From DASWRT01 sp036403035 (GTDB taxonomy: Bacteria; Pseudomonadota; Alphaproteobacteria; ATCC43930; CGMCC-115725): 26,630 bases of DNA. Where the stretch lies: the NCBI GenBank assembly GCA_036403035.1, contig DASWRT010000345.1, positions 1 to 26,630 on the forward strand, given 5' to 3'. The translations under genes and the position numbers were made by a program. Below, piece by piece: positions 7,285 to 13,952 of the stretch. Each line of letters starts with the position of its first letter. Position 1 is the stretch's first letter. The notes below the pieces were generated by a model. It was not told the DNA's origin and ran no database searches. It worked only from the letters and a program-made list of their open reading frames with translations.

Positions 7285-7845
7285 GGGGGCGAGCAGCCGG
7301 TCGGGCAGTTCGGAGACGACGCGGCGGAAAGGCTCGGGGGAGGCGAGGCCGCGTGAGAGGACCAGGGCTCCCTGGATCGCGATCAGCGCATCCTCGGCGC
7401 GCTGCTCCGCGGTCTCCCGGTCGATGCCGCCCTCGACGGCGACGGCGGCGAGCAGCCCGATGAAGGCCTGGATCCGGCTGCCGATGCGCTGGCGGAAGAG
7501 CGTGCCGGCGTCGCCGATCGCGAAAAGGTCGGTGAGGCAGGCGGCGCTGCCGTCGGCGTAGAACGCGCCGAGACCGGTTGCCATACGCGCGAGCCGTTCG
7601 CGCGGCGGTGCGTCCCCGGCCCGGAGCGGCGCCAGCACCATCTCCTCGAACCGCGCGCCGGCATTGGCCAGCACGGCCGCCGCCATGTCCTCCTTGCCGT
7701 TCGGAAAGTAGTGATAGAGGCTCGACCGGCCCAGGCCCGTCGCCTTCGACAACCGGGCGAGGCTCGCCCCGTCATAGCCGAACTGTCGGAACGCCGCCAT
7801 CAGGCGGTCGAGCACTTCCTGTTTCGGCAGGGCGGAAGAGGGCAT
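7270..7845 (-). CDS. TetR/AcrR-family transcriptional regulator
   Basis: A 191-residue repressor. The N-terminal helix-turn-helix (about residues 8-55) has the typical pattern GYDGASLARLSKATGLGRSSLYHYFPNGKEDM, in two parts: a recognition helix ending in SLYHYF, then KEDM. The C-terminal ligand-binding domain (about 60-190) contains CLTDLF and resembles regulators of the LmrA/YxaF C-terminal type; the inducer is unknown. ATG 7845 begins MPSSALPKQE, a normal TetR start; an open frame continues upstream but without a ribosome binding site. The GST gene starts 156 bases downstream on the same strand, behind the palindromic operator, which makes GST and the flavoprotein its likely targets. The stop codon lies in a 16-bp tandem duplication. 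Confidence 0.92.
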   Translation of the reverse strand: MPSSALPKQEVLDRLMAAFRQFGYDGASLARLSKATGLGRSSLYHYFPNGKEDMAAAVLANAGARFEEMVLAPLRAGDAPPRERLARMATGLGAFYADGSAACLTDLFAIGDAGTLFRQRIGSRIQAFIGLLAAVAVEGGIDRETAEQRAEDALIAIQGALVLSRGLASPEPFRRVVSELPDRLLAPADAD

Positions 7846-8043
7846 GGGGCGGCGGCTGGGAACGACGGCGGCAATCCCGCAGGTATCCCGTCCGATATGG
7901 CCCGCCGGACGCGGCCCGGTCAAGCGATGCGCCCGCCGCTGCGGTCGACGGCCGGCGGGACGGTGTCCACGCTGCGCTGTCCTGTCGCACCCGCGGCAGG
8001 GGCGCATTCATTGGAAATTAGGGCAACCAATTTTACCTTGATG

Positions 8044-8069
8044 TTGCGATGCACAATTAGTGCATGCAA
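8044..8069. promoter_or_regulatory. Near-perfect palindrome before the DUF1127 gene
   Basis: Arms TTGC-G-ATGCAC (8044-8054) and GTGCATGCAA (8060-8069) pair over 10 bp with one unpaired G, around the loop AATTA. It lies in an AT-richer segment 21 bases before the start codon, so it could be a repressor operator or a hairpin in the 5' leader of the mRNA. Confidence 0.6.
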
Positions 8070-8090
8070 AGCATTTTAGGAGCCTGCGCT

Positions 8091-8315
8091 ATGGCTGGTC
8101 GCTTTTTCATCGCAAGTGCGGAAGAGAGTTTCGCGTCGCACAATGAGGCGGCAGGTACGCTGTTCGGCCGGATCGCGGCGGCGTTCCGCGCCTGGGCCGA
8201 GCGCCAGGACGTAAAGACCGAACTTGAAAACCTCGATCCCCGGACGCTGGCGGATCTCGGCATCACGCCGAGCGACTTCCCGGCCATCGTCGACGGCACC
8301 TACCGCCGCGGCTGA
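8091..8315 (+). CDS. DUF1127 small protein
   Basis: A 74-residue protein ending in the DUF1127 signature: LENLDPRTLADLGITPSDF, then a basic tail TYRRG. In alphaproteobacteria DUF1127 proteins are small, Arg-rich, often stress-induced, and some bind RNA or affect phosphate and carbon metabolism. An aromatic, alanine-rich segment (GRIAAAFRAWAERQD) precedes the motif. The start at 8091 is chosen because AGGAG lies eight bases upstream; an ATG at 8064 falls in the palindrome and has no ribosome binding site. Two more very small genes follow on the same strand. The palindrome at 8044-8069 probably bears on its control. Confidence 0.9.
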   Translation: MAGRFFIASAEESFASHNEAAGTLFGRIAAAFRAWAERQDVKTELENLDPRTLADLGITPSDFPAIVDGTYRRG

Positions 8316-8384
8316 CAGTCTATGGGGATCGGCTCCGAGTGCGCGGGACCGTCCGTGACCGGAACCAACCGACGCGAGGGAAGC

Positions 8385-8561
8385 ATGAGCATGATGAGCC
8401 GTATTGATGCCGTTGCGGCGCGGATGAATCCGTGGCTGCTGCTGTTTGCCATCGGGCTGGCGGCGACCGATCTCTCGGTTGCCGCCAGCCGCCTTTCAAC
8501 GCCGCCTGCCCTTACGCAAGTCTCGGACGTGGCCAGCGAGCCGCTCGGTCTTCTGCAATAG
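8385..8561 (+). CDS. Small single-helix membrane protein
   Basis: A 58-residue product starting MSMMSRIDAVAARMN, then one hydrophobic segment (about residues 16-31, PWLLLFAIGLAATDLSVAA) and a polar tail ending SEPLGLLQ. It is either a membrane-anchored peptide or a short exported protein with an uncleaved signal. GAGGG five to seven bases before ATG 8385 supports the start. It follows the DUF1127 gene by 70 bases and could share its transcript. I do not recognise a family. Confidence 0.65.
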   Translation: MSMMSRIDAVAARMNPWLLLFAIGLAATDLSVAASRLSTPPALTQVSDVASEPLGLLQ

Positions 8562-8812
8562 AAGCCCATCCTCAACCGGGGGGAGCGCCCTCCCGGTGGA
8601 GGGGAGTGCTGCTCCCGGCCGGTCATTCTCTCCTCCATAATGATCTGCTCAAGACGAGTTAAATATTTGTCCGGATCACCCCAAAGAGGATCAATAATTA
8701 ACTATTGCGTCGGATTTTTGCGGCCAAATGTAAAATTTTATCGAAAGCTGCTGGCGGTCCCTTAATGCCTTGTTTACTCTTTCTTTGCGAGCGAAACGAG
8801 GAGGAAGGGACG
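8562..8812. other. AT-rich intergenic segment
   Basis: About 250 bases, with weak GC hairpins just after the membrane peptide gene (GGGAG/CTCCC arms near 8603-8617) and then a distinctly AT-rich stretch (about 8658-8790) that probably holds the promoter of the next gene. A TTAA-N7-TTTAC sequence at 8762-8777 resembles a CtrA box with one mismatch, but no -10 element can be placed well downstream of it. Confidence 0.4.
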
Positions 8813-9052
8813 ATGACGACGACCATCTCCTGGACGACGCGGACCGAAACGGCAACGGACGAGCAAATGAACCCGCAACAACGCGCTGCCGTGCCGTGGC
8901 GGGTTCAGCCGGTGAAGCAGCAGAAGCAGGCGGCGGCTCCGGCACCGGTGCGGTCGATCACGCGCTTCTTCAGGCGGCAGGAGCCGACGACTTTTCAACG
9001 CTGCCTCGCCATTCACGTCCATTACGCCGCCCCGCGCAGCGGTCTCGACTAA
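8813..9052 (+). CDS. Small hypothetical protein
   Basis: A 79-residue product: a Thr-rich start (MTTTISWTTRTETATDEQ), a Gln/Ala/Pro-rich basic middle (PVKQQKQAAAPAPVRSITRFFRR) and a short end with HVHYAAP. The start is well supported by GAGGAGGAAGGG a few bases before ATG 8813. It contains no membrane segment and no motif I know; it looks partly disordered. The strong ribosome binding site and AT-rich upstream region argue that it is translated. Hairpins follow at 9063 and 9096. Confidence 0.6.
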   Translation: MTTTISWTTRTETATDEQMNPQQRAAVPWRVQPVKQQKQAAAPAPVRSITRFFRRQEPTTFQRCLAIHVHYAAPRSGLD

Positions 9053-9062
9053 GCACAGATCT

Positions 9063-9084
9063 CTCGGAGCTTGCTTCCTCCGAG
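9063..9084 (+). terminator. Weak hairpin after the small hypothetical gene
   Basis: CTCGGAG (9063-9069) pairs with CTCCGAG (9078-9084) around an eight-base loop, ten bases after the stop. The following TCTTG is only slightly T-rich. Confidence 0.45.
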
Positions 9085-9095
9085 TCTTGAGCAGC

Positions 9096-9126
9096 ATTGG
9101 AATCGCTCGGCATGGGCGATTCCAAT
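9096..9126. terminator. 11-bp perfect hairpin before the glycosylase gene
   Basis: ATTGGAATCGC (9096-9106) and GCGATTCCAAT (9116-9126) are exactly complementary around a nine-base loop that can itself pair further. It ends 47 bases before the glycosylase start, so it may be the real terminator of the small gene upstream or an attenuator in the glycosylase leader. Confidence 0.55.
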
Positions 9127-9173
9127 CGGGCGTCGCCCGCGACCCGGCCGCGCTCCGCCGCTATGATCGGCCG

Positions 9174-9794
9174 ATGACCACCGGGACGACGACGCCGCTC
9201 GACGCTCTTCTCCACGATATCCGGGCTTGTTCCCTGTGCGCCGGGCATCTGCCGCTGGGGCCGCGCCCGGTGGTGCGCGGCCGGGCTTCGGCCCGGCTTC
9301 TCATCATCGGTCAGGCGCCGGGCACCCGCGTCCATGCGAGCGGGCTCTCCTTCGACGACCGCAGCGGCGACCGGTTGCGCGATTGGCTCGGTCTCGGCCG
9401 CGATGCGTTCTACGACGAGGCGCGGGTGGCGATCGTGCCGATGGGCTTCTGCTATCCCGGCCGCGATCCGCGGAGCGGCGGCGACGCGCCGCCCCGGCCG
9501 GAATGCGCGCCGCTGTGGCATCCGCGCCTGCTGCCGCTGCTTCCGGAGGTCCGGCTGATACTGCTCGTCGGCAGCTACGCCCTCGCGCGCTATGTTCCGG
9601 GCGCCCGGCGCGCCGGCATGACCGAGACGGTGCGGCGCTGGCGCGAGGCGCCGCCCGGCCTGTTCCCGCTGCCCCATCCGAGCTGGCGCACCACCGGGTG
9701 GGAGCGGCGCAATCCCTGGTTCACCGCCGAGACGCTGCCCGACCTGCGTCGCCGCGTCGCTGCCGCCGTCTCAGCGGCCGGTCGTGCCGCCTGA
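9174..9794 (+). CDS. Uracil-DNA glycosylase superfamily protein, probable Fe-S type
   Basis: A 206-residue member of the uracil-DNA glycosylase fold, which would cut uracil or another damaged base from DNA in base-excision repair. Visible motifs are GQAPG (residues 46-50, the water-activating and uracil-binding loop in families 4 and 5), SFDDRSGDRLRDWLG and the DNA-contacting HPS (in PLPHPSWRTT). Four cysteines, Cys19 and Cys22 (CSLC), Cys93 (GFCYPG) and Cys111 (RPECAP), have the spacing that binds a 4Fe-4S cluster in families 4 and 5. The motif A glutamate of family 4 is Gln here, so the substrate range may differ. ATG 9174 has no strong ribosome binding site. The gene stands alone, convergent with a metallopeptidase gene. 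Confidence 0.85.
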   Translation: MTTGTTTPLDALLHDIRACSLCAGHLPLGPRPVVRGRASARLLIIGQAPGTRVHASGLSFDDRSGDRLRDWLGLGRDAFYDEARVAIVPMGFCYPGRDPRSGGDAPPRPECAPLWHPRLLPLLPEVRLILLVGSYALARYVPGARRAGMTETVRRWREAPPGLFPLPHPSWRTTGWERRNPWFTAETLPDLRRRVAAAVSAAGRAA

Positions 9795-9832
9795 CGACGT
9801 GGCGGCATTTGTTGAAGAGAACCTGAAGCGGA

Positions 9833-10013
9833 GATCGGGGGATGAAGGGGGAGCGGGGGGATAAAGGAAGAAAAAGGATATCGGATTTTTGCGCGCCGCA
9901 GGCGCGCAGCCCGTTCTTCTGTGAACCTCAGCGCTCTCTTCGTCGTCCGCCGAGAGAATAAGGAACGGTCTCTATTTCCTTTATCTCCCCGATCCCCAAC
10001 CATCCCGCCGATC
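9833..10013. repeat. Imperfect long inverted repeat between convergent genes
   Basis: A purine-rich arm at 9833-9869 is matched in inverse orientation by a pyrimidine-rich arm at 9976-10013: 32 of 38 aligned positions agree with one gap, including an exact nine-base GATAAAGGAA-type core. The 106-base centre contains a smaller GCGCGCC/GGCGCGC hairpin (around 9891-9907). It is either a very long bidirectional terminator structure or a miniature repeat element. No target-site duplication was recognised. Confidence 0.6.
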
Positions 10014-10068
10014 CCCGATTCGGATTTCTCTCGCGGCAATCCGGTCGGTCGGGTTCAAGGCGGTGCCG

Positions 10069-10470
10069 TCAGCCTTCGTTCTCAAGCCGCTCCATGTCGT
10101 CGTCGCTGAAGCCGAAATGGTGGCCGATCTCGTGGATCAGCACGTGGCGCACGACATGCGCCAGATCCTCGCCGGTCTCGCACCAGTAATCGAGGATCGG
10201 CCGCCGGTAGAGGAAGATCATGTCAACCTGCGGCAGCGCGTCGAAAGCGCTCTTGTGCGGCAGCGCCACGCCGCGATAGAGGCCGAGGATGTCGAACGGG
10301 CTTTCCAGGCCCATCTCGTCCTCGACCTCCTCGTCCGGGAACTCCTCGACGCGGAACACGACCGAGCCGACATGCCGCGCCAGCTCGGCCGGAATCGTCT
10401 CGAACGCCGACTCGGCAAGGCGCTCGATGTCTGCAAGGGTCGGCGGGGTGAGCGGCGGCGGCTGCGGCAT
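10069..10470 (-). CDS. Zincin-like metallopeptidase family protein
   Basis: A 133-residue protein of the minimal zincin family (formerly DUF1025). The zinc-binding HEIGHHFGFSDDDME is at residues 113-127 with ligands His113 and His117 and catalytic Glu114; the conserved GLYRGVALP and FLYRRPI strands precede it. Family members are small soluble proteins with a metalloprotease fold whose substrate is unknown. ATG 10470 gives MPQPPPLTPPTLADIERLAE; a GTG at 10485 would add five residues. Neither has a clear ribosome binding site. It is convergent with the glycosylase gene, and the long inverted repeat lies between them. Confidence 0.9.
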   Translation of the reverse strand: MPQPPPLTPPTLADIERLAESAFETIPAELARHVGSVVFRVEEFPDEEVEDEMGLESPFDILGLYRGVALPHKSAFDALPQVDMIFLYRRPILDYWCETGEDLAHVVRHVLIHEIGHHFGFSDDDMERLENEG

Positions 10471-10586
10471 GGAGCGAGGATGCACCGCCCGGCGGCGCCG
10501 TTCAACGCCGCGGCGCTTTGCGCCGCGACGCGCCGCATCCGAGCGGAGGAGCTGCGGCAGCCGCGCAGGGGCTCAACGCGGGGGGC

Positions 10587-11348
10587 TCAGCGCGGCTGCA
10601 TGCGGATGGCGCCGTCGAGCCGGATCGTCTCGCCGTTGATCATCACGTTGTCGACGATGTGCAGGACCAGCCTGGCGTATTCCTCCGGCTTGCCGAAGCG
10701 CGACGGGAAAGGGACGGTCGCGGCGAGGCTGTCCTGCACGGTCTGCGGCATGTTGAGGAGCAGCGGCGTTCCGATCAGTCCGGGAGCGATCACGTTGACG
10801 CGGATGCCGACCTTCGCGAACTCGCGCGCCGCCGGCAGCGCCAGCGATACGACGCCGCCCTTCGAGGCGGCATAGGCCGCCTGCCCGATCTGTCCTTCGA
10901 ACGCCGCGACCGACGCGGTCGAGACGATCACGCCGCGCTCGCCGTCCTCCAGCGGCTCCAGCGCCTGCATGCCGGCGGCGGCGAGCCGCATGATATTGAA
11001 GGTGCCGATCAGGTTGACCTCGATCACCCGCCGGAAGGCGTCGAGCGCGAGCGGTCCGTCCTTGCCGACGATACGCGCGGCCGGCGCGATGCCGGCGCAG
11101 TTGACCGCGATGCGCGCCGCGCCGTGCGCGCCGGCGGCCTTGGCGACGGCCGCCTCCGCGCTCGCTGCGTCGGCGACGTCGCAGGCGACCGCGAGGCCGC
11201 CGATCTCGGCCGCGACCGCGGCGGCGGCCTGCTCGTTGACGTCGAAGACGGCGACCTTCGCGCCGGCCGCGGCCAGCGCGCGGCAGGTCGCGGCGCCGAG
11301 GCCGGAGCCGCCGCCGGTGACGATCGCGGCGTGTCCCTTTACCTGCAT
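10587..11348 (-). CDS. Short-chain dehydrogenase, HSD17B10-like 3-hydroxyacyl-CoA dehydrogenase type
   Basis: A 253-residue classical SDR. The NAD-binding TGGGSGLG is at about residues 11-18, NCAG near 83-86, and the catalytic Ser in VSTASVAAFEG with Tyr and Lys in YAASKGG. NVIAPGLIGTPLL and the ending GETIRLDGAIRMQPR are typical of the type II 3-hydroxyacyl-CoA dehydrogenase (HSD17B10) branch, which oxidises 3-hydroxy-2-methylbutyryl-CoA and short 3-hydroxyacyl-CoAs; this sub-assignment is from motif resemblance. Asp in VFDVN after strand two favours NAD+. GGGAGG before ATG 11348 supports the start. It is divergent from the YkvA gene, with about 110 bases between them. Confidence 0.88.
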   Translation of the reverse strand: MQVKGHAAIVTGGGSGLGAATCRALAAAGAKVAVFDVNEQAAAAVAAEIGGLAVACDVADAASAEAAVAKAAGAHGAARIAVNCAGIAPAARIVGKDGPLALDAFRRVIEVNLIGTFNIMRLAAAGMQALEPLEDGERGVIVSTASVAAFEGQIGQAAYAASKGGVVSLALPAAREFAKVGIRVNVIAPGLIGTPLLLNMPQTVQDSLAATVPFPSRFGKPEEYARLVLHIVDNVMINGETIRLDGAIRMQPR

Positions 11349-11422
11349 GCTCCCCTCCCGATGGTTGTGGCGGCGGGTGCATACCAGATCGAACACGCCG
11401 TTGCGACAGGCAAGGCCGGACG

Positions 11423-11453
11423 TTGCCGCCGTGCTCGTACCTCGCCATATAAG
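11423..11453 (+). promoter_or_regulatory. Possible promoter of the YkvA-type gene
   Basis: TTGCCG (11423-11428) and TATAAG (11448-11453) are separated by 19 bases. The -10-like element ends only five bases before the GTG start, which has no Shine-Dalgarno sequence, so a leaderless mRNA is possible. The spacing is long and the match modest. Confidence 0.3.
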
Positions 11454-11458
11454 CGGCC

Positions 11459-11893
11459 GTGACCGCCGATCAGACATCGCTCAACGGCCCGGCCGATGCG
11501 GGCGCCCTCGTCGCCCAGGCTGCGATCCCCGCCGACCGCGACCGCTACGTGCGCCGGCGCTTCTGGGGCAAGGTCCGCCGCACCCTCGGCCACGTGCCTT
11601 TCCTCGAGGACGCGATCGCCGCCTTCTATTGCGCGACCGACCGCGCGACGCCGGCGACCGTGAAGGCGATCCTGTTCGGCGCGCTCGCCTACTTCATCCT
11701 GCCGTTCGACGCGATCCCCGACTTCGTCGCGGGGCTCGGCTACACCGACGATGTCGCGGTGCTGCTCGCCGCCATCCGCGCCGTCGCCCAGCACATCACG
11801 CCGGAGCACCGGGCGCGGGCGCGCGAGACGCTCGACCGCCTCTCGTCGCCGTCTCCGCCGTCGTCCGCCGCTGCCGCCGGGCCGGTCGGATGA
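11459..11893 (+). CDS. YkvA family (DUF1232) protein
   Basis: A 144-residue protein with the DUF1232 core: KVRRTLGHVPFLEDAIAAFYCA, then AILFGALAYFILPFDAIPDF, then LGYTDDVAVLLAAI. The central segment is hydrophobic and probably membrane-associated; the motif FDAIPDF is the family hallmark. Function is unknown. The end is Ser/Pro-rich. The start is a GTG at 11459 with no Shine-Dalgarno sequence; the first 30 residues are variable in this family so the start is less certain. Its stop overlaps the start of the next gene in an ATGA arrangement, which indicates translational coupling. Confidence 0.87.
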   Translation: MTADQTSLNGPADAGALVAQAAIPADRDRYVRRRFWGKVRRTLGHVPFLEDAIAAFYCATDRATPATVKAILFGALAYFILPFDAIPDFVAGLGYTDDVAVLLAAIRAVAQHITPEHRARARETLDRLSSPSPPSSAAAAGPVG

Positions 11894-12411
11894 CCGCCGC
11901 CGCCGGGCCCGGCGGCAGCGGCGGCGTCGCGGCCGGGGCGGAACCGGCGGCGCGGCAGCCGATTCCGCCGGCCGCGCTGTGGCTCGGAGCGGCCGGCCTG
12001 CTGCCGTTCGCCGCCGGCACGCTCGGTGTCTGGCTGCTGCCGCCCTTCTGGGCCGGCGAAGCGCTCGATGCCCAGTGCTTCTACGCCGCGGTGATCCTGT
12101 CCTTTCTCGGCGCCGTGCATTGGGGCCTCGCGATCGGCGGCTTCGGCGCGGCGCCGGCCGCCGGCTGGCCGCGCCTTGCCTGGAGCGTCGTGCCGGCGCT
12201 GGTCGGCTGGTCGGCGCAACTCGCCAGCGAGGTGCCGAGCCTCGTCATCCTGATCCTCGGCTTCGCAGGGGTGCTGTGCGGCGATCTCGCGGCGGCCCGG
12301 CGCGGCTTGGTGCCGGCCTGGTACCCGTCGCTGCGCTGGCCGCTCAGCGCCGCGGTGATCCTGCTGCTCGCCGGGTCGCTCGCGAAGGTCCTCGCTGCCG
12401 GCGCGTCCTGA
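11890..12411 (+). CDS. DUF3429 integral membrane protein
   Basis: A 173-residue membrane protein with about five hydrophobic segments, beginning after a Gly/Ala-rich start: LWLGAAGLLPFAAGTLGVWLL, FYAAVILSFLGAVHWGLAI, then WSVVPALVGW, LVILILGFAGVL and a last helix near the C-terminus. FLGAVHWGLA and the LRWPLS segment are typical of DUF3429 (YbdO/TMEM69-like) proteins of unknown function. It overlaps the YkvA-type gene by four bases, so the two are probably made together and might act at the same membrane. A hairpin follows the stop at once. Confidence 0.87.
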   Translation: MTAAAGPGGSGGVAAGAEPAARQPIPPAALWLGAAGLLPFAAGTLGVWLLPPFWAGEALDAQCFYAAVILSFLGAVHWGLAIGGFGAAPAAGWPRLAWSVVPALVGWSAQLASEVPSLVILILGFAGVLCGDLAAARRGLVPAWYPSLRWPLSAAVILLLAGSLAKVLAAGAS

Positions 12412-12412
12412 G

Positions 12413-12443
12413 ACGGCCGATGAGCCGGGCGCCCGGCGGCCGT
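12413..12443. terminator. Nested hairpin between convergent genes
   Basis: An outer pair ACGGCC/GGCCGT (12413-12418, 12438-12443) encloses a 14-bp perfect palindrome (12424-12437), with a five-base bulge on the left. It fills the gap between the DUF3429 gene and the MocR-type gene and has no U-tract. Confidence 0.6.
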
Positions 12444-12448
12444 TGGCG

Positions 12449-13891
12449 CTACATCGACCAGGCGCCCCTGGCGGCAGGCTCCTGTTCGATCAGGTCGGCG
12501 AGCGTGAGCAGCGCCGAGCGCAGCCGCGTCCGGTCGTTCGGACCGCTGAGCGACAGCCGTACGGCGTCCGGTCCCTGGCCGTCTATCGCGAATCCGTCGC
12601 TCGACTCGATCGAGATGCCCTTGTGCATCGCATGCGCGATGAGTTCCGCCTTAGGCCAGCGGGGCGGCAGGCGCAGCCAGACGTAGTAGCTCTCCGGCGT
12701 CGAGAGCATGTCCGTTCCGGCGAGCGCGGCGGCGGCGATCGCGTGCCGCGCCGCGACTTCCTGCCGGACCGCGCGCAGCAGCTGATCGGCGGTGCCGTCG
12801 AAGATCCACCGCACCGCCACCGCCGCCGAGAGCGGCGGCGGCATGATCGCGGTCACGCTGGTCGCGGCGGCGATCGGCCCGGCGCGCCGCGCGTCCGGCG
12901 CCGCGATGTAGGCGACGCGCAATCCGGGGGTCAGCGTCTTGGACAGCGTCGTGATATGGAACGTGACGTCCGGTGCGATCGCTGCGAGCGGCGGCGGCGG
13001 CGCGGCGGCCAGCAGCCCGTAGGCGTCGTCCTCGATCAGCACGACGCCATGCCGGCGCGCGATGTCGGCGATGGCATGGCGCCGGTCGAGCGGCATCGTC
13101 ACCGTCGTCGGGTTGTGCAGCGTCGGCATGCAGTACAGCGCCGCCGGCCGTTGCGGCTCGGCGCGGCATGCCGCGGCGAACGCGTCCGGCAGCAATCCCC
13201 GATCGTCCATGGCGACGCCGCACAGGCGGATTCGCAGCAGGTTCGCGAGCGGCCGGAGGCTTCGCGCGCTGAGCGGCTCGGCAAAGACCAGCCCGCCCGG
13301 ACCGACGATGCTGGCGAACAGGACCGAGATCCCGTGCTGCGCGCCGGCGGTGACCGTCACGCGGTCCGTATCGAGGTCGGGAATGCGCCGGCCGAGCCAT
13401 TCCACGCCCGCCGCACGCTCCTCGTTGCTGCCGCCCTGGCGCTGGTAACGCATCAGCGGCTGCAGCGTGTCGCCGGACACCATGCTGGTGAGCGTGCGGC
13501 GCAGCGCGCTGGTCAGCAGATCCGAGTCCGGCGGCTCGCTCGTCGTGAGATCGGCCACGATCGCCGGTTCGTGCGCCGGCTTCGCCTCGGCAGCTGCTTC
13601 CGCCCGGATGAACGTGCCCGATCCGGCGCGCGCCGACAGCAGTCCGCGGCGCCGTGCCTCGTCGTAGGCGCGCGTCACCGTCGTGAAGTTGATGCCGAGT
13701 TGCTTGGCGAGTTCGCGCTGCGTCGGCAGCCGCTCTCCGGAGCGCAATCGTCCCGATCGGAGGTCCGCGCCGATCGCATCGGCGATGGCGAGGTAGATCG
13801 GTCCCGACCACCGATCCAGTCGCGGCAGCCACGCACCGCTCTGATCGGTCTCCACCGCCTCGCGGCTGGCGAACTGGTCCCGCGTGTCCAT
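12449..13891 (-). CDS. MocR-type (GntR-HTH plus aminotransferase domain) transcriptional regulator
   Basis: A 480-residue fusion of an N-terminal winged helix (about residues 30-95; SGERLPTQRELAKQLGINFTTVTRAYDEARRRGLL in two halves) with a fold-type I aminotransferase-like domain (about 125-470). The PLP-binding lysine is Lys318 in TTLSKTLTPGLR; other contacts are Asn260 (LHNPTT), Asp288 (IEDDAYG) and Tyr291. MocR proteins such as PdxR and GabR sense PLP or an amino compound and control vitamin B6, GABA or taurine genes, but no such target is adjacent, so its effector is not known. A good sigma70-like promoter lies just upstream (13924-13952). It converges with the DUF3429 gene. Confidence 0.92.
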   Translation of the reverse strand: MDTRDQFASREAVETDQSGAWLPRLDRWSGPIYLAIADAIGADLRSGRLRSGERLPTQRELAKQLGINFTTVTRAYDEARRRGLLSARAGSGTFIRAEAAAEAKPAHEPAIVADLTTSEPPDSDLLTSALRRTLTSMVSGDTLQPLMRYQRQGGSNEERAAGVEWLGRRIPDLDTDRVTVTAGAQHGISVLFASIVGPGGLVFAEPLSARSLRPLANLLRIRLCGVAMDDRGLLPDAFAAACRAEPQRPAALYCMPTLHNPTTVTMPLDRRHAIADIARRHGVVLIEDDAYGLLAAAPPPPLAAIAPDVTFHITTLSKTLTPGLRVAYIAAPDARRAGPIAAATSVTAIMPPPLSAAVAVRWIFDGTADQLLRAVRQEVAARHAIAAAALAGTDMLSTPESYYVWLRLPPRWPKAELIAHAMHKGISIESSDGFAIDGQGPDAVRLSLSGPNDRTRLRSALLTLADLIEQEPAARGAWSM

Positions 13892-13923
13892 GCAGGTGCG
13901 CTTCCATCGAAGGTTGTCTGCAA

Positions 13924-13952
13924 ATTGTATGGATCGGGTCGCGTCGATGCAA
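13924..13952 (-). promoter_or_regulatory. Sigma70-like promoter of the MocR-type gene
   Basis: On the minus strand, TTGCAT (13952-13947) and TACAAT (13929-13924) are separated by exactly 17 bases, five of six matches in the -10 element. The start point would be about 26 bases before the ATG. Confidence 0.7.

Noticed and set aside
8762..8777. TTAA-N7-TTTAC as a second CtrA box
   Set aside because: One mismatch in the second half and only 35 bases before the start codon, leaving no room for a -10 element and a ribosome binding site.
10518..11462. Long plus-strand open frame opposite the short-chain dehydrogenase
   Set aside because: The minus strand carries complete SDR motifs and a ribosome binding site; the plus frame has none.
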